Assembly (NCBI GenBank): GCA_003550325.1
Contig: QKWP01000001.1
Location: forward strand, 218,710 to 282,709
Reading direction: 5' to 3'
Source: Gigaspora rosea
Lineage: Eukaryota; Glomeromycota; Glomeromycetes; Diversisporales; Gigasporaceae
Length of the DNA stretch: 64,000 bases
Below the pieces are notes generated by a model. That model worked only from the letters and a program-made list of their open reading frames with translations, was not told the origin of the DNA and searched no databases. The first letter of the stretch is position 1. Each line of letters starts with the position of its first letter. Shown piece after piece: positions 35,971 through 47,768 of this stretch. Both the position numbers and the translations under genes were made by a program.

Positions 35971-37330
35971 ATTTAATATTATTATAAAGTTAAGGTAATT
36001 TTTTAAAGTTGAAAGAAAAGTTTCAAAATTTTAAAGTTAAAGTAATTTTTAAAGCAAAAAAAACAAATTTTTAAAATTATTTAAATTTTGAATAATTATA
36101 AAATTTTTCGTAAATATTCTAATCCTAATTCATTTTAGTGTATACTTCTTATATTATGTGTGATTTTATTTAAAGGTAAGATTATTTAGAAAAATTACAA
36201 AATAGGCCAGAGTTTTCCACATGTAGTTAAAACCTGCAGAAAGTTTAAATAAATTTGTTTGTTTTGTATTATTCAATTTTTTTGGAACTTGTATTGTACT
36301 TTTGATTATATTCGTGAATTTATATAGAAATATTCATTGTTTATAGTAAATAATTGATTTGCCATTATTATTTAATAGTATTGTTTGATCATTGAATAAT
36401 TTTCAAAATTCAAAATTATCTTTGTATAACTTTAAAATATTCTTAAATATGTTAAACTTAATTAATTTATATGAAAGTTTAATAAACATTATAAGTTTAC
36501 AGCTTATTTCGTAATAAATGAAAATAGCTAATAAAATTTTTTGACAACACAAAAACACTTTCACGTTGATTAAAGATCTATTTTGATTTTGTAATAGTTT
36601 ATCAAACAATAGATATGCACGTTGGTGTCTTAAATAAACTAAGGTAATCGTGTATAAGTGTGTATAGTGTTGTTAAAAAAATTTATGAGTTTTTTGATAT
36701 GATATGTATTCGAAATATTTTAAAAATTTATATAAATTTTAAAAATTCTTTTTAAAACATATATAATTTTGAAACTTTTGTAAAGCTATAAATATTTTAA
36801 AAAAATTTGAAGAAATATAAATGTTGGAAACTGTATTCGTTAATATTTATTTTATTGTAATATATTTAATAACATACAATAATACTATGAATATAGTGTG
36901 AACTTAAGTTTCGTTAGGTTATTTTATCATAGATTGAACAATAACATGATAATAAATATTTATGTAAATTTATAAAGCTAATTGCACATTAATGCACATA
37001 AATAATATTTCTATAAATAGTTAATGCATGATCGGGGTTTGTTTATTAAAAATTTTAAGTTTGATTATCATTACATTTTTTTTTGAAGTTTATCGTAATC
37101 TATTATAATTAGTTATTGTTCGTAAGATTGCATTTATTAAAAATTTTTGATTACATTAGAAAATAAAGTTTATTATAATCTATTTGCATAATTAGTTATT
37201 GTTTATTATATTTTAATCTAAGATTGCATTTACTAAAAATTTTTGATTACATTAGAAAATAAAAAATTCGTATAAATATGAAGAGATTTATGAAAAGTAA
37301 AGCTTCAAAATTTTTTGCAATTCATCGAAA
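35971..37330. other. Divergent intergenic region of the putative Plavaka element
   Basis: About 1.36 kb of AT-rich DNA between the minus-strand transposase and the plus-strand genes; promoters for both would lie here. A block AAATTTTTGATTACATTAGAAAATAAA is duplicated near 37138 and 37237. No open frame looks coding. Confidence 0.5.
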
Positions 37331-37612
37331 ATGTCTTACTACAAAAATACTAAAAAGGTTGGAAAAATGTTCGCTCGCTTGACTACAGGTGGTTCTAATT
37401 CCGCGATAGCTGGTTCTTCGTCATCTGCTCCAAAAAAGGCTAAAAAAGCCAAAAAAGACAAGAAGAATAAAGATAAAGGAAAAACAAAAGAAACTGTAGA
37501 ACGTGCTCCTCCATTAATTGAGCTCTCTGACAGAGTATCTCCTGTATCAGATGTTCCTATAGCTCCTATGACAGCTTCTTATGAATATGCTTTTGGTTCT
37601 GGATATAATTGA
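37331..37612 (+). CDS. Small basic, lysine-rich protein, unrecognised
   Basis: An uninterrupted 93-residue frame with base composition and codon choice less AT-biased than the flanks. It has a basic N terminus (MSYYKNTKKVGKMFARL), a Ser/Ala linker, a run of Lys-rich repeats (KKAKKAKKDKKNKDKGK) that could act as a nuclear signal or DNA-binding tail, and a Pro/Tyr-rich end. It lies about 1.36 kb from the divergent transposase and just before the coiled-coil exon of the next gene. It may be a separate gene or the first exon of that gene. No family was recognised. Confidence 0.5.
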   Translation: MSYYKNTKKVGKMFARLTTGGSNSAIAGSSSSAPKKAKKAKKDKKNKDKGKTKETVERAPPLIELSDRVSPVSDVPIAPMTASYEYAFGSGYN

Positions 37613-37646
37613 AAAATCTTTATGCATTTTACAAATTTTAAAATAT

Positions 37647-37744
37647 TACGAAAATTTACGCAGTTTTCAAAATTGAATGATAATAAAGTTTCATTTTACA
37701 AACTTTATTATCATTCAATTTTGAAAACTGCATAAATTTTCGTA
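37647..37744. repeat. Strong hairpin with arms of about 45 bp
   Basis: TACGAAAATTTACGCAGTTT and the following bases pair almost perfectly with AAACTGCATAAATTTTCGTA across an 8-base loop (CATTTTAC). It sits between two coding segments, directly downstream of the 93-codon frame. It could be a tiny MITE or an RNA hairpin. Confidence 0.8.
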
Positions 37745-38186
37745 ATTTAACTATGATATTCGAAATATGTTAATATTTTTTAAATTAATTTATATAAACG
37801 CAAATTACTTTAGCTAAGATTAAAAAGTTGTTAGATAATCAGAGAAAGTTAATGCACAAAGTTGATAGATTAATGGCGAGGTTTGAAGAGATGGAGGAGA
37901 GAATTGATTCAAGATTGAGGGCGGTGGAAGATAAGTTGTTTGCTACGTTAGATGTCTCCGAACTACAGTCGTTTGTTGAGATATACTTAATAAAATTTCG
38001 AATAATTTCGTAAATTTTTATAATGTTAAGTTAATTTATAATCTATAATTTGTATATAATTTTATATGTATTTTAAAACAATAGTCAACTGTTAAGGGTA
38101 CTACTAATATCTTAATAAAAAACCATATACCCAACTTAACAAGAACTTAAAAAGGCGGTTGAAGATTATTTGAAAGAAAATAATTA

Positions 38187-38564
38187 CCATATTTACATGA
38201 AATAACACACACCTGCGCGTTATTTCGAGGAGATGCGCATTATTTCAAGTACGCGCATGGGTGTTATTTCAGGGTAAAGGTCTAATTTCGAAAAAATTGT
38301 GCGTTATATATGTATGATGCATAAAAAACCTGTATTTCTTAATTTTTTACATAGCCTTTCCGATCTAAGTCAGATTTTTTGACTAAAAAAATTATTATTT
38401 TTGCTTGTTATTTGAATTCATTATTTCAGCAGATTATTAATTCAGCGTTTGGAGTATGCATTATATTAGGACGCACATGGGCGTTATTTCGAAACCAGCA
38501 TGCTATTTTAAGAAAATGCAATTTTCGAAATAACGCCCATGTGCGTTATTTCGCGTAAATACGG
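38187..38564. mobile_element. TA-target MITE with about 42-bp TIRs
   Basis: Flanked by TA (38185-38186 and 38565-38566). Ends are CCATATTTACATGAAATAAC (left) and CCGTATTTACGCGAAATAAC (right, inward). Both continue with a GCGTTATTTCGA repeat. It interrupts an exon: removing it joins KENN to YDFLQSF in one frame. Confidence 0.85.
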
Positions 38565-39227
38565 TATGACTTTTTGCAAAGTTTCAGAAATAGGAAAAGT
38601 AAATAGGACGCGTATTATAAAAAAAATTTCTATAATCCAGTAAATAATTGAATTTATATTTTTAATTTTTAATTTTTTTTTTATATTAATTTTATTTAAT
38701 TATTATTATAGCTTCTTAAGACAATGCATTCCAAACGTGGCACCCTTACCACTAAGATCAAAGATATAGTATTTGCGGTATTTGGGGATAGCATGCTAGA
38801 CTGGATCGACAGCAATGCTATTCCTGACGAAGTTCATAATTGGAAACAATCGGCTAAAACAAAAGCTGCTGATTTCAAATTATTTTCACCAATTGTCGCA
38901 AACGATCCAGAAGATACGTATATCTCGCATATTTTAACTAATGATTTCTCAAGGGGTTGCGGAAGAAAACTTGATGGCTTTTGGAATTGGTGTATCCCAA
39001 GCCTTACTAAGCCCCAAATATGAAAAGATTACTATAGAAGAAAAATCATGAAAGACTGAATTGAAAAAATGTGGTAAAAATTTAAAGTCAAAGTTTTATA
39101 GTTAGCGAAAAATTTTGAATATATTTGAATATTTCTTGCAATGTAAAAAATAATCGAAATTTTTGTAAAATTTTTTATAGTACATTTTTATAGGCTATAT
39201 TACTTAATAATAGTACTTTTGTGATTT

Positions 39228-39316
39228 TTGATGATGATAGCGATAGCAGTAGCAGCAGCAGTAGCAGTGGCAGCAGTAGCAGTGGCAGCAGTAGCAGTGG
39301 TAGTAGTAGCAGCAGT
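39228..39316 (+). repeat. AGC/AGT trinucleotide repeat encoding poly-serine
   Basis: An interrupted run of AGC, AGT and GGC codons follows GATGATGATAGC and is followed by a GTAAAT donor. It reads as Ser with Gly every five residues. Direction and flanking splice signals fit an exon of the accessory gene. Confidence 0.7.
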
Positions 39317-39840
39317 GTAAATCTTTAATATTTGTTATAATATAATAATAATTTAAAATTAATTACTAATTAGCTTTTACAATATTCAAGTCTTTAAATA
39401 AAAGTAATCAGCCCAAAGATACGCAAGATTAACCTACACCTACCTAAAGATACTGAAGATCAAGCGGCAGTTTCTGAAGTACAGTATAATTATTTTAATT
39501 TAATATTACGATAACTTAATTTTATAACTAATTTACTTATAAAATTTTTAGACCGCTAGTGTGCCGGAAATTTCAAATGTTCTAAGTGAAGGTGCGCCTA
39601 AAACTACCCAAGTTCAAGAAGAGACAGAAAAAAGTAGAACATGTGTAATTATTATAATTTATTAATAATATGATAAATTTTAAATTATATCTAATTAACT
39701 TGTAATTTTTCTAGACTCCTGAAAAACGCAGTGCCCTGAAAAGTTCCGAAGTTCAATGAGAAACTCAGGTAATTATTATAATTTATTACTATGATAAAAA
39801 TTAAATTTTATAACTAACATTTTATATACAAATTTAACAG

Positions 39841-40076
39841 TCTGCTAAAAAATGAGGTGCTATGCAAAATCCTGAAGAAGATATTGCAGAAGGATCAGGC
39901 GTAAGTTCTATATTCATATATTAATTAATAGCATTTTATACTTTTATATAAATTAACTTTATTAATTAATTTAATTATAAATTTTATAACTAACATTTTA
40001 TATACAAATTTAATAGTCTGCTAAAAAACAAGATGCTACGCACAATCCTGAAGAAGATATTGCAGAAGGATCAGGC
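39841..40076 (+). repeat. Tandem exon-intron duplication
   Basis: The 60-nt exons at 39841-39900 and 40017-40076 are nearly identical, each followed by GTAAGTTCTA and preceded by the same intron end. The second encodes SAKKQDATHNPEEDIAEGSG. The first has a TGA in place of the fifth codon. The repeat unit is about 176 bp. Confidence 0.8.
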
Positions 40077-40429
40077 GTAAGTTCTACATTCATATATTAA
40101 CAACATTTTATACTTTTATGTAAATTAACTTTATTAATTAATTTAATTATAAAAATTATAAGACTTCAACAAAACGTAATTTCCCAGAAATACCCGAAAA
40201 CCCATGAAAAAGACAAAAAAAGATAAAGAAGTTCAAAAGCTGCTGCGGTCACAGCAGTTAAACCAAAAAAACGAGCCACAAAAAAACTGCTAAAAAAGAC
40301 AATAAATAGCGTAGTGTTATGCATAATTTAAATTTAGTGTAGTATTATGCATATTTTAAAATTTTTATAATAATAAAATAAATATGTGCATGTGATATTC
40401 AATTATTCTATATAAACAATGATCGACAT

Positions 40430-42560
40430 TTTTTTTCAACTTTATTTACAAATTTGAAACGACAACAATTTATTAATAAAAATATACGAAAATTTTCAAA
40501 AACTTTTTTTTGCTCAATATTTTTGATGGCTAGGAAGTATTTTCGATTCTAAAACTTTTTTATTTAGTTCATATTATACGAAACTTTTCAAAAAATTTTA
40601 TTTTGACGAAAACTTTGCAGACTTTGCAGACTTTGTAGCCAAAAAAATTTTCTGTCGATATTAAAAACTTTTTGTTGTTTACTTACTAAGCTTTATTATT
40701 TTGTTTATAATATATGAAAGTTTTTGAAACATTTTACAAGAACACCTTTGCAAGAAAACAAACAACTTTTCGAAACCTTGTGAAAGCCAACCCAAACTTC
40801 TTACACTTTCAACACTTTGTAAGAACATACAACTGATTTCTTTAGCAATTTCTAAATTTCTAAGAACGCTTCTTTAAAGAAAGATTTAGTTAGGCGCAAG
40901 TTTTCACAAGTTTTTGCAAGGTTTTGCTTTATTTATTTTTTTGTTTCATGTTTTTTGTTTTTGTTTTTTTGGTTTATTTTTAAAAATTTTTTTATTAATT
41001 TATTTATTCTGGCACTTTGCGAGAACAGAAGCCTTACTTTCTGGCACTTTGAAAGAAAACAAACCCAGACTTTTTCGGCACTTTGTGCCTTTTTTGGCAT
41101 TTTGCAAAAACATTAATCTAACTTTCACAATTTCTGAATTCGCAAGAACGCGAACTCTTACTTCAGAGTAATGAAGAATTTAGGCTTCGTTTATTTTTTT
41201 TATTCAGTTTGCTTATATTTTTTGTTTTTCGTTTGAGGGTTTTTTTTTACTTATTTTTTTTATTTTATTTATTCCTGACTTCTTCGACACTTTGCGACTT
41301 TTCTGGCACTTTACAAGAATACCAGCTTTAACTTCTCTGGCACTTTGCAAGAACATACTAGATTTCTCCTGCAATTTGCAAGAACACTAATACTTCTGAT
41401 AAATGTTTTTATTTAATTTTTTTTACATGACTATTTTTAGGAAGTATTTAGAAAAAGAGAGCGAAACGAAGTTATAGCCAAAACAAAAGAAATAGCCAAA
41501 GACATCTGCAAATTTATAATAGCAGATAGCGTAATCTTACATAAGATTTTACAAACTGTAATATAAGCAAAATATTACGTAATATATTTCGAAATATTTC
41601 GAAATATGTCACGAAATATTTTGAACACTTTCAAAATATTTTAGGACTAGGAAACCAAGATGGATCAGTAGATCTGTATTAGACTGATTTTTTGAAATAG
41701 TTCAAAATAGTTCGATGATGTTCAAATTCTGTACTACAAGATCAGATTAGATCTTTCAAAACATTGCGCATGCCAACTATGATTTCTGACACTTTCAAGA
41801 ACACACCCCTAGCAATTTTAAATTTTCAAGAATACTTCTTTAGAGAAATGGGTGCAAGTTTTTGCAAGTTTTTGCAAGTTCTTGCAAGGTTCCGCTTCAT
41901 TTATTTTTTTGTTTTATGTTTTTTGGTTTTGTTTTTTTGGTTTATTTTTAAATTTTTTTTATTAATTTATTTTATTTCAGCATTTTGCGAGAAAAATAAC
42001 CAACTTTTCGAAACCTTGCGCATGCCAACTACGACTTCTAACACTTTCAAGAACACACCTCCAGCAATTTCTAAATTTTCAAGATTGCTTTTTTAGAGAC
42101 ATGGGTGCAAGTTTTCGCAAGTTTTTGCAAGTTCTTGCAAGGTTTCGCTCCATTTATTTTTTCATTTCGTGTTTTTTGTTTTTGTTTTTTTTTTGGTTTA
42201 TTTTAAAATTTTTTTATTAATTTATTTTATTTTGGCACTTTGCGAGAAAAACAAACCTTTTCGAAACATTGTGCATGCCATCTGCGACTTCTGACACTTT
42301 CAAGAATACACCCCAAGCAATTTCTAAATTTTCAAGATGCTTCTTTAGAGAAATAGTCGCAAGTTTTTGCAAGTTCTTGCAAGGTTTCTCTTCATTTTTT
42401 TTTTGGTTCGTGCTTTTTAGTTTATGTTTTTTTTGGTTTATTTTAAATTTTTTTTTATTATTAATTTATTTTATTTCGGCACTTTGTGAGAAAAACAACA
42501 ACTTTTCGAACCTTGCGCATGCCAACTACGACTTCTGACACTTTCAAAAATGATAGAAAA
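40430..42560. repeat. Repeat-rich flank with 245-bp tandem units
   Basis: Units of about 245 bp start near 41755, 42005, 42257 and 42508 with AACCTTGCGCATGCCAACTA-like sequence. They contain ACTTTCAAGAACACACC, reiterated GCAAGTTTTTGCAAG and a T-rich GTTTTTTTGG block. Diverged pieces extend back to about 40600. Open frames within them follow the repeat and are not genes. The position fits a subterminal repeat region of the Plavaka-type element. Confidence 0.7.
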
Positions 42561-42599
42561 CAAAGAAATTAAATGCAACGAAGTGCGAAAGTAGTTTAA

Positions 42600-43656
42600 A
42601 AGATTTGTAAATAATACTGTATAATAACGTAATATATAATAAAATATGTAATATTAATTAAAAATATATATTTAATAAATGTAAAATATAATATATAATA
42701 ATATTTGATTAATTATGCATCATAATTCTTATCTAAATATATACTTTATACATCATTTGAATTATTTTATTTTAACTTATATCACTCATCACCGATCTCT
42801 ATATAATCAAATCTACATTTAATTGATCATGTGCATTACACACAAGATATTGATTAATCAATTGCTTTCTTTTTATTTTCTATCAAATTTTTATATACTA
42901 TTCACTACTATAACACTAGGGCTAGCAAAGCAAAAGCTTAATATAGCAAATCACTTCTAATATTCTTAAAATGACTAGATGGGCCACACTTTAGTAATAG
43001 TTAAGCATTAAATACAATATTGTATATGGTACAAAAAGCCTATACTCAACATGTTTCAATTTTTAAATCATTATAATTTTTTGTATATGAGGTTTTTTAA
43101 AAAACTGACTGGTAACTTTGTAAAATAATATTAGTTCTAAAAATTTGCCAAATATTTTTTTAAAAAACCTTCTCTATAAAAAGTTGATGTGTTATAAAGA
43201 TTACTATTGTTTTATATATAATTACTATATGTTTCGATTTTAACTAATTTTAAAGTACTATAACTTTTTATAAAGACAACATTTTAAAAATCTGACTGGT
43301 AAATAAAATAAATTTATTTTGATTAATTCTATAATCTAATAATTATATTAAATTAAAAAAATTAAAAATTAATTTGTATAATAAATGAATTGGGTTGATA
43401 TTGCATATGTAAATATATTCTTTAAAATAAAGTATAATATAATCGTCAAAAAAAAATTTGTATAATAAATATTTTAATTAGAGCTATTTGAAGTACAAAT
43501 TTTTTGTACTAACCTATAATTTATAATAATTTTTATAAATAAGTTCTTTTTATTAATAATATAATAGTAAAATTTATTAGTCTAAAAAAAATAATAGTTA
43601 ATCAAATTTTTTATAAAATAATAAATATAGTATACAAATTCAAGTTTACTAAAATG
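42600..43656. other. AT-rich spacer
   Basis: Very AT-rich with short homopolymers. No coding frame or bounded element was recognised. Confidence 0.6.
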
Positions 43657-43936
43657 CACCTATGGTGTTGAACACTATATTACACAAAACTATTAGATAG
43701 CCAATCAAAATTTAAGATCAGGTGTAACATAAAATTTTTTTTTGTTTATTTTTTAGGGGCTCTAATAAAAAAATTCTTTGCTAAATTTTGTATATACTAA
43801 TGCCCCTGATAAAATCCCAGGCCTTACCCTAATCCTAAAGTAATTAAAATTTATTTTTTGTTTTATAAAATTTATTTTTATTTGTTACACAGATTTGCAA
43901 ATCTAATTTATTTATAGTGTTCAACACCATAGGTGT
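43657..43936. mobile_element. MITE of about 280 bp
   Basis: TIRs CACCTATGGTGTTGAACACT and its complement (AGTGTTCAACACCATAGGTG) are near-perfect over 23 bp. Flanks are AT-rich, so the TSD is unclear. The interior has AATTTAAGATCAGGTGTAA, also present in the 789-1136 MITE, and a CCTTACCCTAATCC telomere-like motif. Confidence 0.75.
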
Positions 43937-44118
43937 GTTTTATAATAATTGATACAAATTACATTCTTACAAAAGTTACAAATTAATATACTGCATTATA
44001 TAAAAAAATTAGAAATCAAAAATTTAAAACCAATATATTTTTTTTGATAATTTGAAAATTTTATATAATTTTGCAAACTACAATAATTGATTAGTTTAAT
44101 TTATTGGTTAATCAACTA

Positions 44119-45328
44119 TAGTTGAACCTCTATACCATAAATGCAAACTCTATAAATGCAATACCTCCCTAAATGCACATTTTTTCTTTTCTGTAAAATG
44201 TTAATAGTGCTAAATGTACGTTCTATATTCTGTAAATGCAGCATGACAGAAGTTCTTTTTTATTGGCTGTTATGTCAGATGATCATCATTAGATGTGATT
44301 GGCTAATGTTTTGGAATACTGAAAATTATTTCATCACAATTTTATTATAGTGATATATTATATATAACAATAAATATTAAAGTACTTGTTTTTATATTCT
44401 ATCATTACAATTGTTACAGTTGATAAAATATGTATTGTATTCATTTTATATTACAGGTATAAGTACATTTTATATTACAGATATAAGTATATTTATATGT
44501 CACATCTACAAATTCTATAACCCAGTGAACTACATTAAACTATCTAATTCTTTTTAAACTACAAGAACCTAAATACTTTAAAGTAAAATAAAATAGATTT
44601 GTAAGTGAAATGGATATAAAATAAAAAAATCACAAAATACTACATTAATACCTAATAAACTTTCATCATCGGCACCAAAAATATTTAAAAAAAGATTCAA
44701 ATATAATGTCTTACAAAAGTCATTAATATTAACGATCTTTTGAGATCTTTCACGATTCAAATGTACGGCAGTTAAAGAGCGAACTAACAACATTTTGAGA
44801 GCTAAAGTACATTTATGTTGTTTAAAGACAGAATTTGAAAGTTAATTTGCATTTACGTTATTTTTCTAACTTCATATTAATAAAAACCCACGTCTAATAA
44901 AAGTTACTCAATACTCAGATTACAGAGATTATTCTTCAAAGTCTACTTGTGCTGCAACCAAAGAATAATCAGGTGAAGTTTCACGAAAAGCCAATAAATT
45001 TTTAGTATACTTTCATATATCCCCTATCGATCTATATCTAAATTTATATATAAATCCTTGTGTAACATTTATGCATAAGTCGAATTTCTGTCATGCTTGT
45101 AAATGCACGTTCTCTTAAATAACATTTCATATCACACTAAACTCTCTAATAACATAGCCAATCAAATTTTAGTATTTAAGATAGGTTATAAATTTTTGGT
45201 AGAAGTTACACAAACTTGATGATTTAATTTTTAAAGCTGCAATTTAATTGGCTCTTTCTAAATGCAAACCTTCCTAAATGCACATTGTAGGCTTGTCTCT
45301 ACAAGTTGCATTTATAGAGGTTTGACTG
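44119..45328. mobile_element. Tigger/pogo-like element, non-autonomous
   Basis: TA flanks (44117-44118 and 45329-45330). The right end inward reads CAGTCAAACCTCTATAAATG. The left end reads TAGTTGAACCTCTATA, then ATAAATGCAA. The motif CTAAATGCA recurs near both ends. Length is 1210 bp. No transposase motif was recognised in the interior. Confidence 0.75.
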
Positions 45329-45330
45329 TA

Positions 45331-46260
45331 ATTAATTATTAATTAGTTAGCTAATCAACTAACTAATTAATAATTAATTGACTTTATTAACTAGTTAATT
45401 AAAATTTTTTGTTAATTTGTATTGCTAATCTATTATTAATCTATTATCTCTTGCTATTTATATTAATAATCTTTTAACTTCAATCTTTTCTATAATAATA
45501 AAGCCTTTTAAGATTTTTTCAAATTTTATTAACCAATATTAATCAATAATACTTTATCTTTATATTAATAGCTTAAGTTCAAAAATTGATATCAACCAAT
45601 TCTCTATAGGTATTGGCTAAATACAAATTTACAACAATTAAATTATTTATAAATTTTTAGATCAATTGTACAATTGGCCTTTCTTTTACAAAGCTAAACT
45701 CTTAGCTACTTTTTTTAGTTATTTTTACAAATCTTACAATTCTATTATATATATTTTTACAGACTTACGATTAGTTAGCTTCAAATGCAATAAGCTTATT
45801 TTTATCTCTAAACATAATGATTTAAATTTAGATTCTAATTAGTCTGGTACTTACTTCTTAATACTATATGAGCATTTAATATTAGCTTAATTTTTATAAA
45901 GTTTAAGCCCACTTAGATAACAATTTCAATAACTAAGCAGATTTTTTAGCTAAAAATTATATATCTTTTTACAAATTACTTTTTAACTATACAAATATTT
46001 ATAATTATAATTCTTTTAATAAGAAAAATATCTTATTAAAAACTCTAAGATACTTTATTAAAAATATTTGCAAAGTATATATGTTATGTGTTGATAATCG
46101 ATTCCGTCATTCGGGGATTGATGTATGTTATTTACTGATCTATCAATAACTTGAGTTATTCTCCCGTTTTATTAATTGATGGCAAGAGACTATTTCTCTA
46201 TTGAGTTTAAATTAAATTGTGCCCAAAAATAATAGGGAAAACCCATAATGAACAATTAAT
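45331..46260. other. AT-rich spacer with a short palindrome
   Basis: The start (about 45331-45372) is an AATTAATTATTAATTAGTTAG palindrome-like tract. The rest shows no gene or element. Confidence 0.5.
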
Positions 46261-46471
46261 GTCGTGGCTGAAGCTGGAAATTTAAATATTTTAATATGAA
46301 ATTTACAAAAAAATTTTGAAATGCATTTTGTACGATTTTTTTTTATAGTTAGATTAGAATTTAGGGTTAGGGTTTATAATAAAAGAGTATAGTTGGATTT
46401 TAGCAGGGCTTATAGTTTTAAATCAAGACCTCTAATTTCTAGCTTCAGCCATTTCCAGCTTCAGCCGCGAC
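46261..46471. mobile_element. 211-bp MITE
   Basis: TIRs are GTCGTGGCTGAAGCTGGAAA (left) and GTCGCGGCTGAAGCTGGAAA (right, inward), with one mismatch. Direct repeat AATTAAT at 46254-46260 and 46472-46478. It contains TAGGGTTAGGGTTTA. Confidence 0.8.
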
Positions 46472-47279
46472 AATTAATAAAATAGGGAATAATGTTTATA
46501 TAATTACTTTCATAAGTTTTTTTTTCTTTATAGAGCTACAAACATATAGTTTTCTGTCTTGTAAATCTTTTGGTAGAACATCAGAAAAGCATGAAAACCA
46601 AAAAAAATTAACCGAAGCTTAATGTATATTAATCATTATAATAAATATTTAAATATATTAAAAAATTTAAGCCTTTAGTACGATTAAAAGCTAAAATACT
46701 AGATTACTAATACTTTTAAGATACTTCGTATCTGTATATGAAAGAAGATCTTTATTTATTTAAATGAGATGAAAATAATTTGAGATACAAGTTTGCCTAA
46801 TAGAGAATTTTATTAAGTGATCTGTGCTATGCATCAGGTAACAGAACATAAAGGGTAAACAAAAATAAACTTGGAAAAAAAATATTTTTGTTGTTATTGA
46901 TATTAAATTTAATTTTTTGTTTAATAATATTAATAGATTTTTTTTAGTGATCCAAATTTTAAATCCTCTATACATAAAATTAAACCCAAAAAAAATTTAT
47001 AATGGTCACTGCCTGTCAAAAATCAGTTGTGAAACAAAATCATGCACTTGCCAAAAAAATAATTAAAAATGCTCAAGGAGGTGTGGCTATGTTTTGCATG
47101 GCCAATGCAAGAATAAATAACAATATGAATGAAGTTATTTAAATATGATCTACAGTTTTGGGCAATATAGACATTTGGACTTATTAAAAATAATACAGAC
47201 AAATATGTGACATAGTAATTTATGAACATGGATATATAGGTTTGGACATAGTCCAAATTTTTTAAAAAATATAAACATA

Positions 47280-47619
47280 TGGGGTGTTCCAAATTAAAAG
47301 GGCCCATTTTTGCAATTTTTTGAAAAATGAGTTTTTATTAGATTTATATAAATTTTGATGTAATTGACATTTTTCAATTATAAAGGAAAGTTGATTTGCA
47401 TAATAAAAAATCAAGATAATGTCAAAGAAAAATTACATGAGATTGCATAGAGCAAACATTCATGAGATTACCCGATAGTCATCTGTTACCTTTAACCAAT
47501 CAAAATCATAATATTTGATTAATCCCGGATCAGTCTGAAAATCAAAACAAATAATTAAACTCAATTATCTCAAAATAAACTATATATAAAAATGGGACCT
47601 TTTAACTTGGAACACCCCA
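47280..47619. mobile_element. Mariner-like MITE, TA target
   Basis: TA flanks (47278-47279 and 47620-47621). TIRs TGGGGTGTTCCAAATTAAAA and TGGGGTGTTCCAAGTTAAAA continue for about 32 bp. Length is 340 bp with no coding sequence. Confidence 0.85.
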
Positions 47620-47768
47620 TATACCAAGTGCCAACACTAATTGGTAAACTTCATACCAATACCAATTTCAAAGTATAACATACGTTATTCTTGGATTTAC
47701 AAAGATTTCATATCAATTCTTAAATGATAGGAATCAATAAACGATGCATAACATATAACATATACATG

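Larger units (their letters stand above)
37808..40309 (+). pseudogene. Multi-exon accessory gene of the putative Plavaka element
   Basis: The coiled-coil exon (about 37808-37981) has heptads in NQRKLMHKVDRLMARFEEME. The next exon (from 38089, with KKAVEDYLKENN) is split by a TA-target MITE (38187-38564) and resumes as YDFLQSFRNRK. A large exon (38712 on) reads MHSKRGTLTTKIKDIVFAVF and continues to DPEDTYISHILTNDF. A frame change near 38980 precedes GIGVSQALLSPKYEKI. Next come a Ser/Gly-rich exon (about 39215-39319), small exons near 39414, 39552 and 39715, a duplicated 60-nt exon (39841 and 40017), and a Lys-rich end. Stops occur in several exons. I do not recognise a family. By position it could be a tnpA-like partner of the transposase. 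Confidence 0.5.

Noticed and set aside
41764..42538. Plus-strand frames of about 90-110 codons, rich in Phe and Leu, with possible membrane segments
   Set aside because: They recur once per 245-bp repeat and come from T-rich repeat sequence.
42917..42940. CACTAGGGCTAGCAAAGC as a CACTA-type terminus of the Plavaka element
   Set aside because: No matching inverted end or short TSD was found on the other side of the transposase gene.
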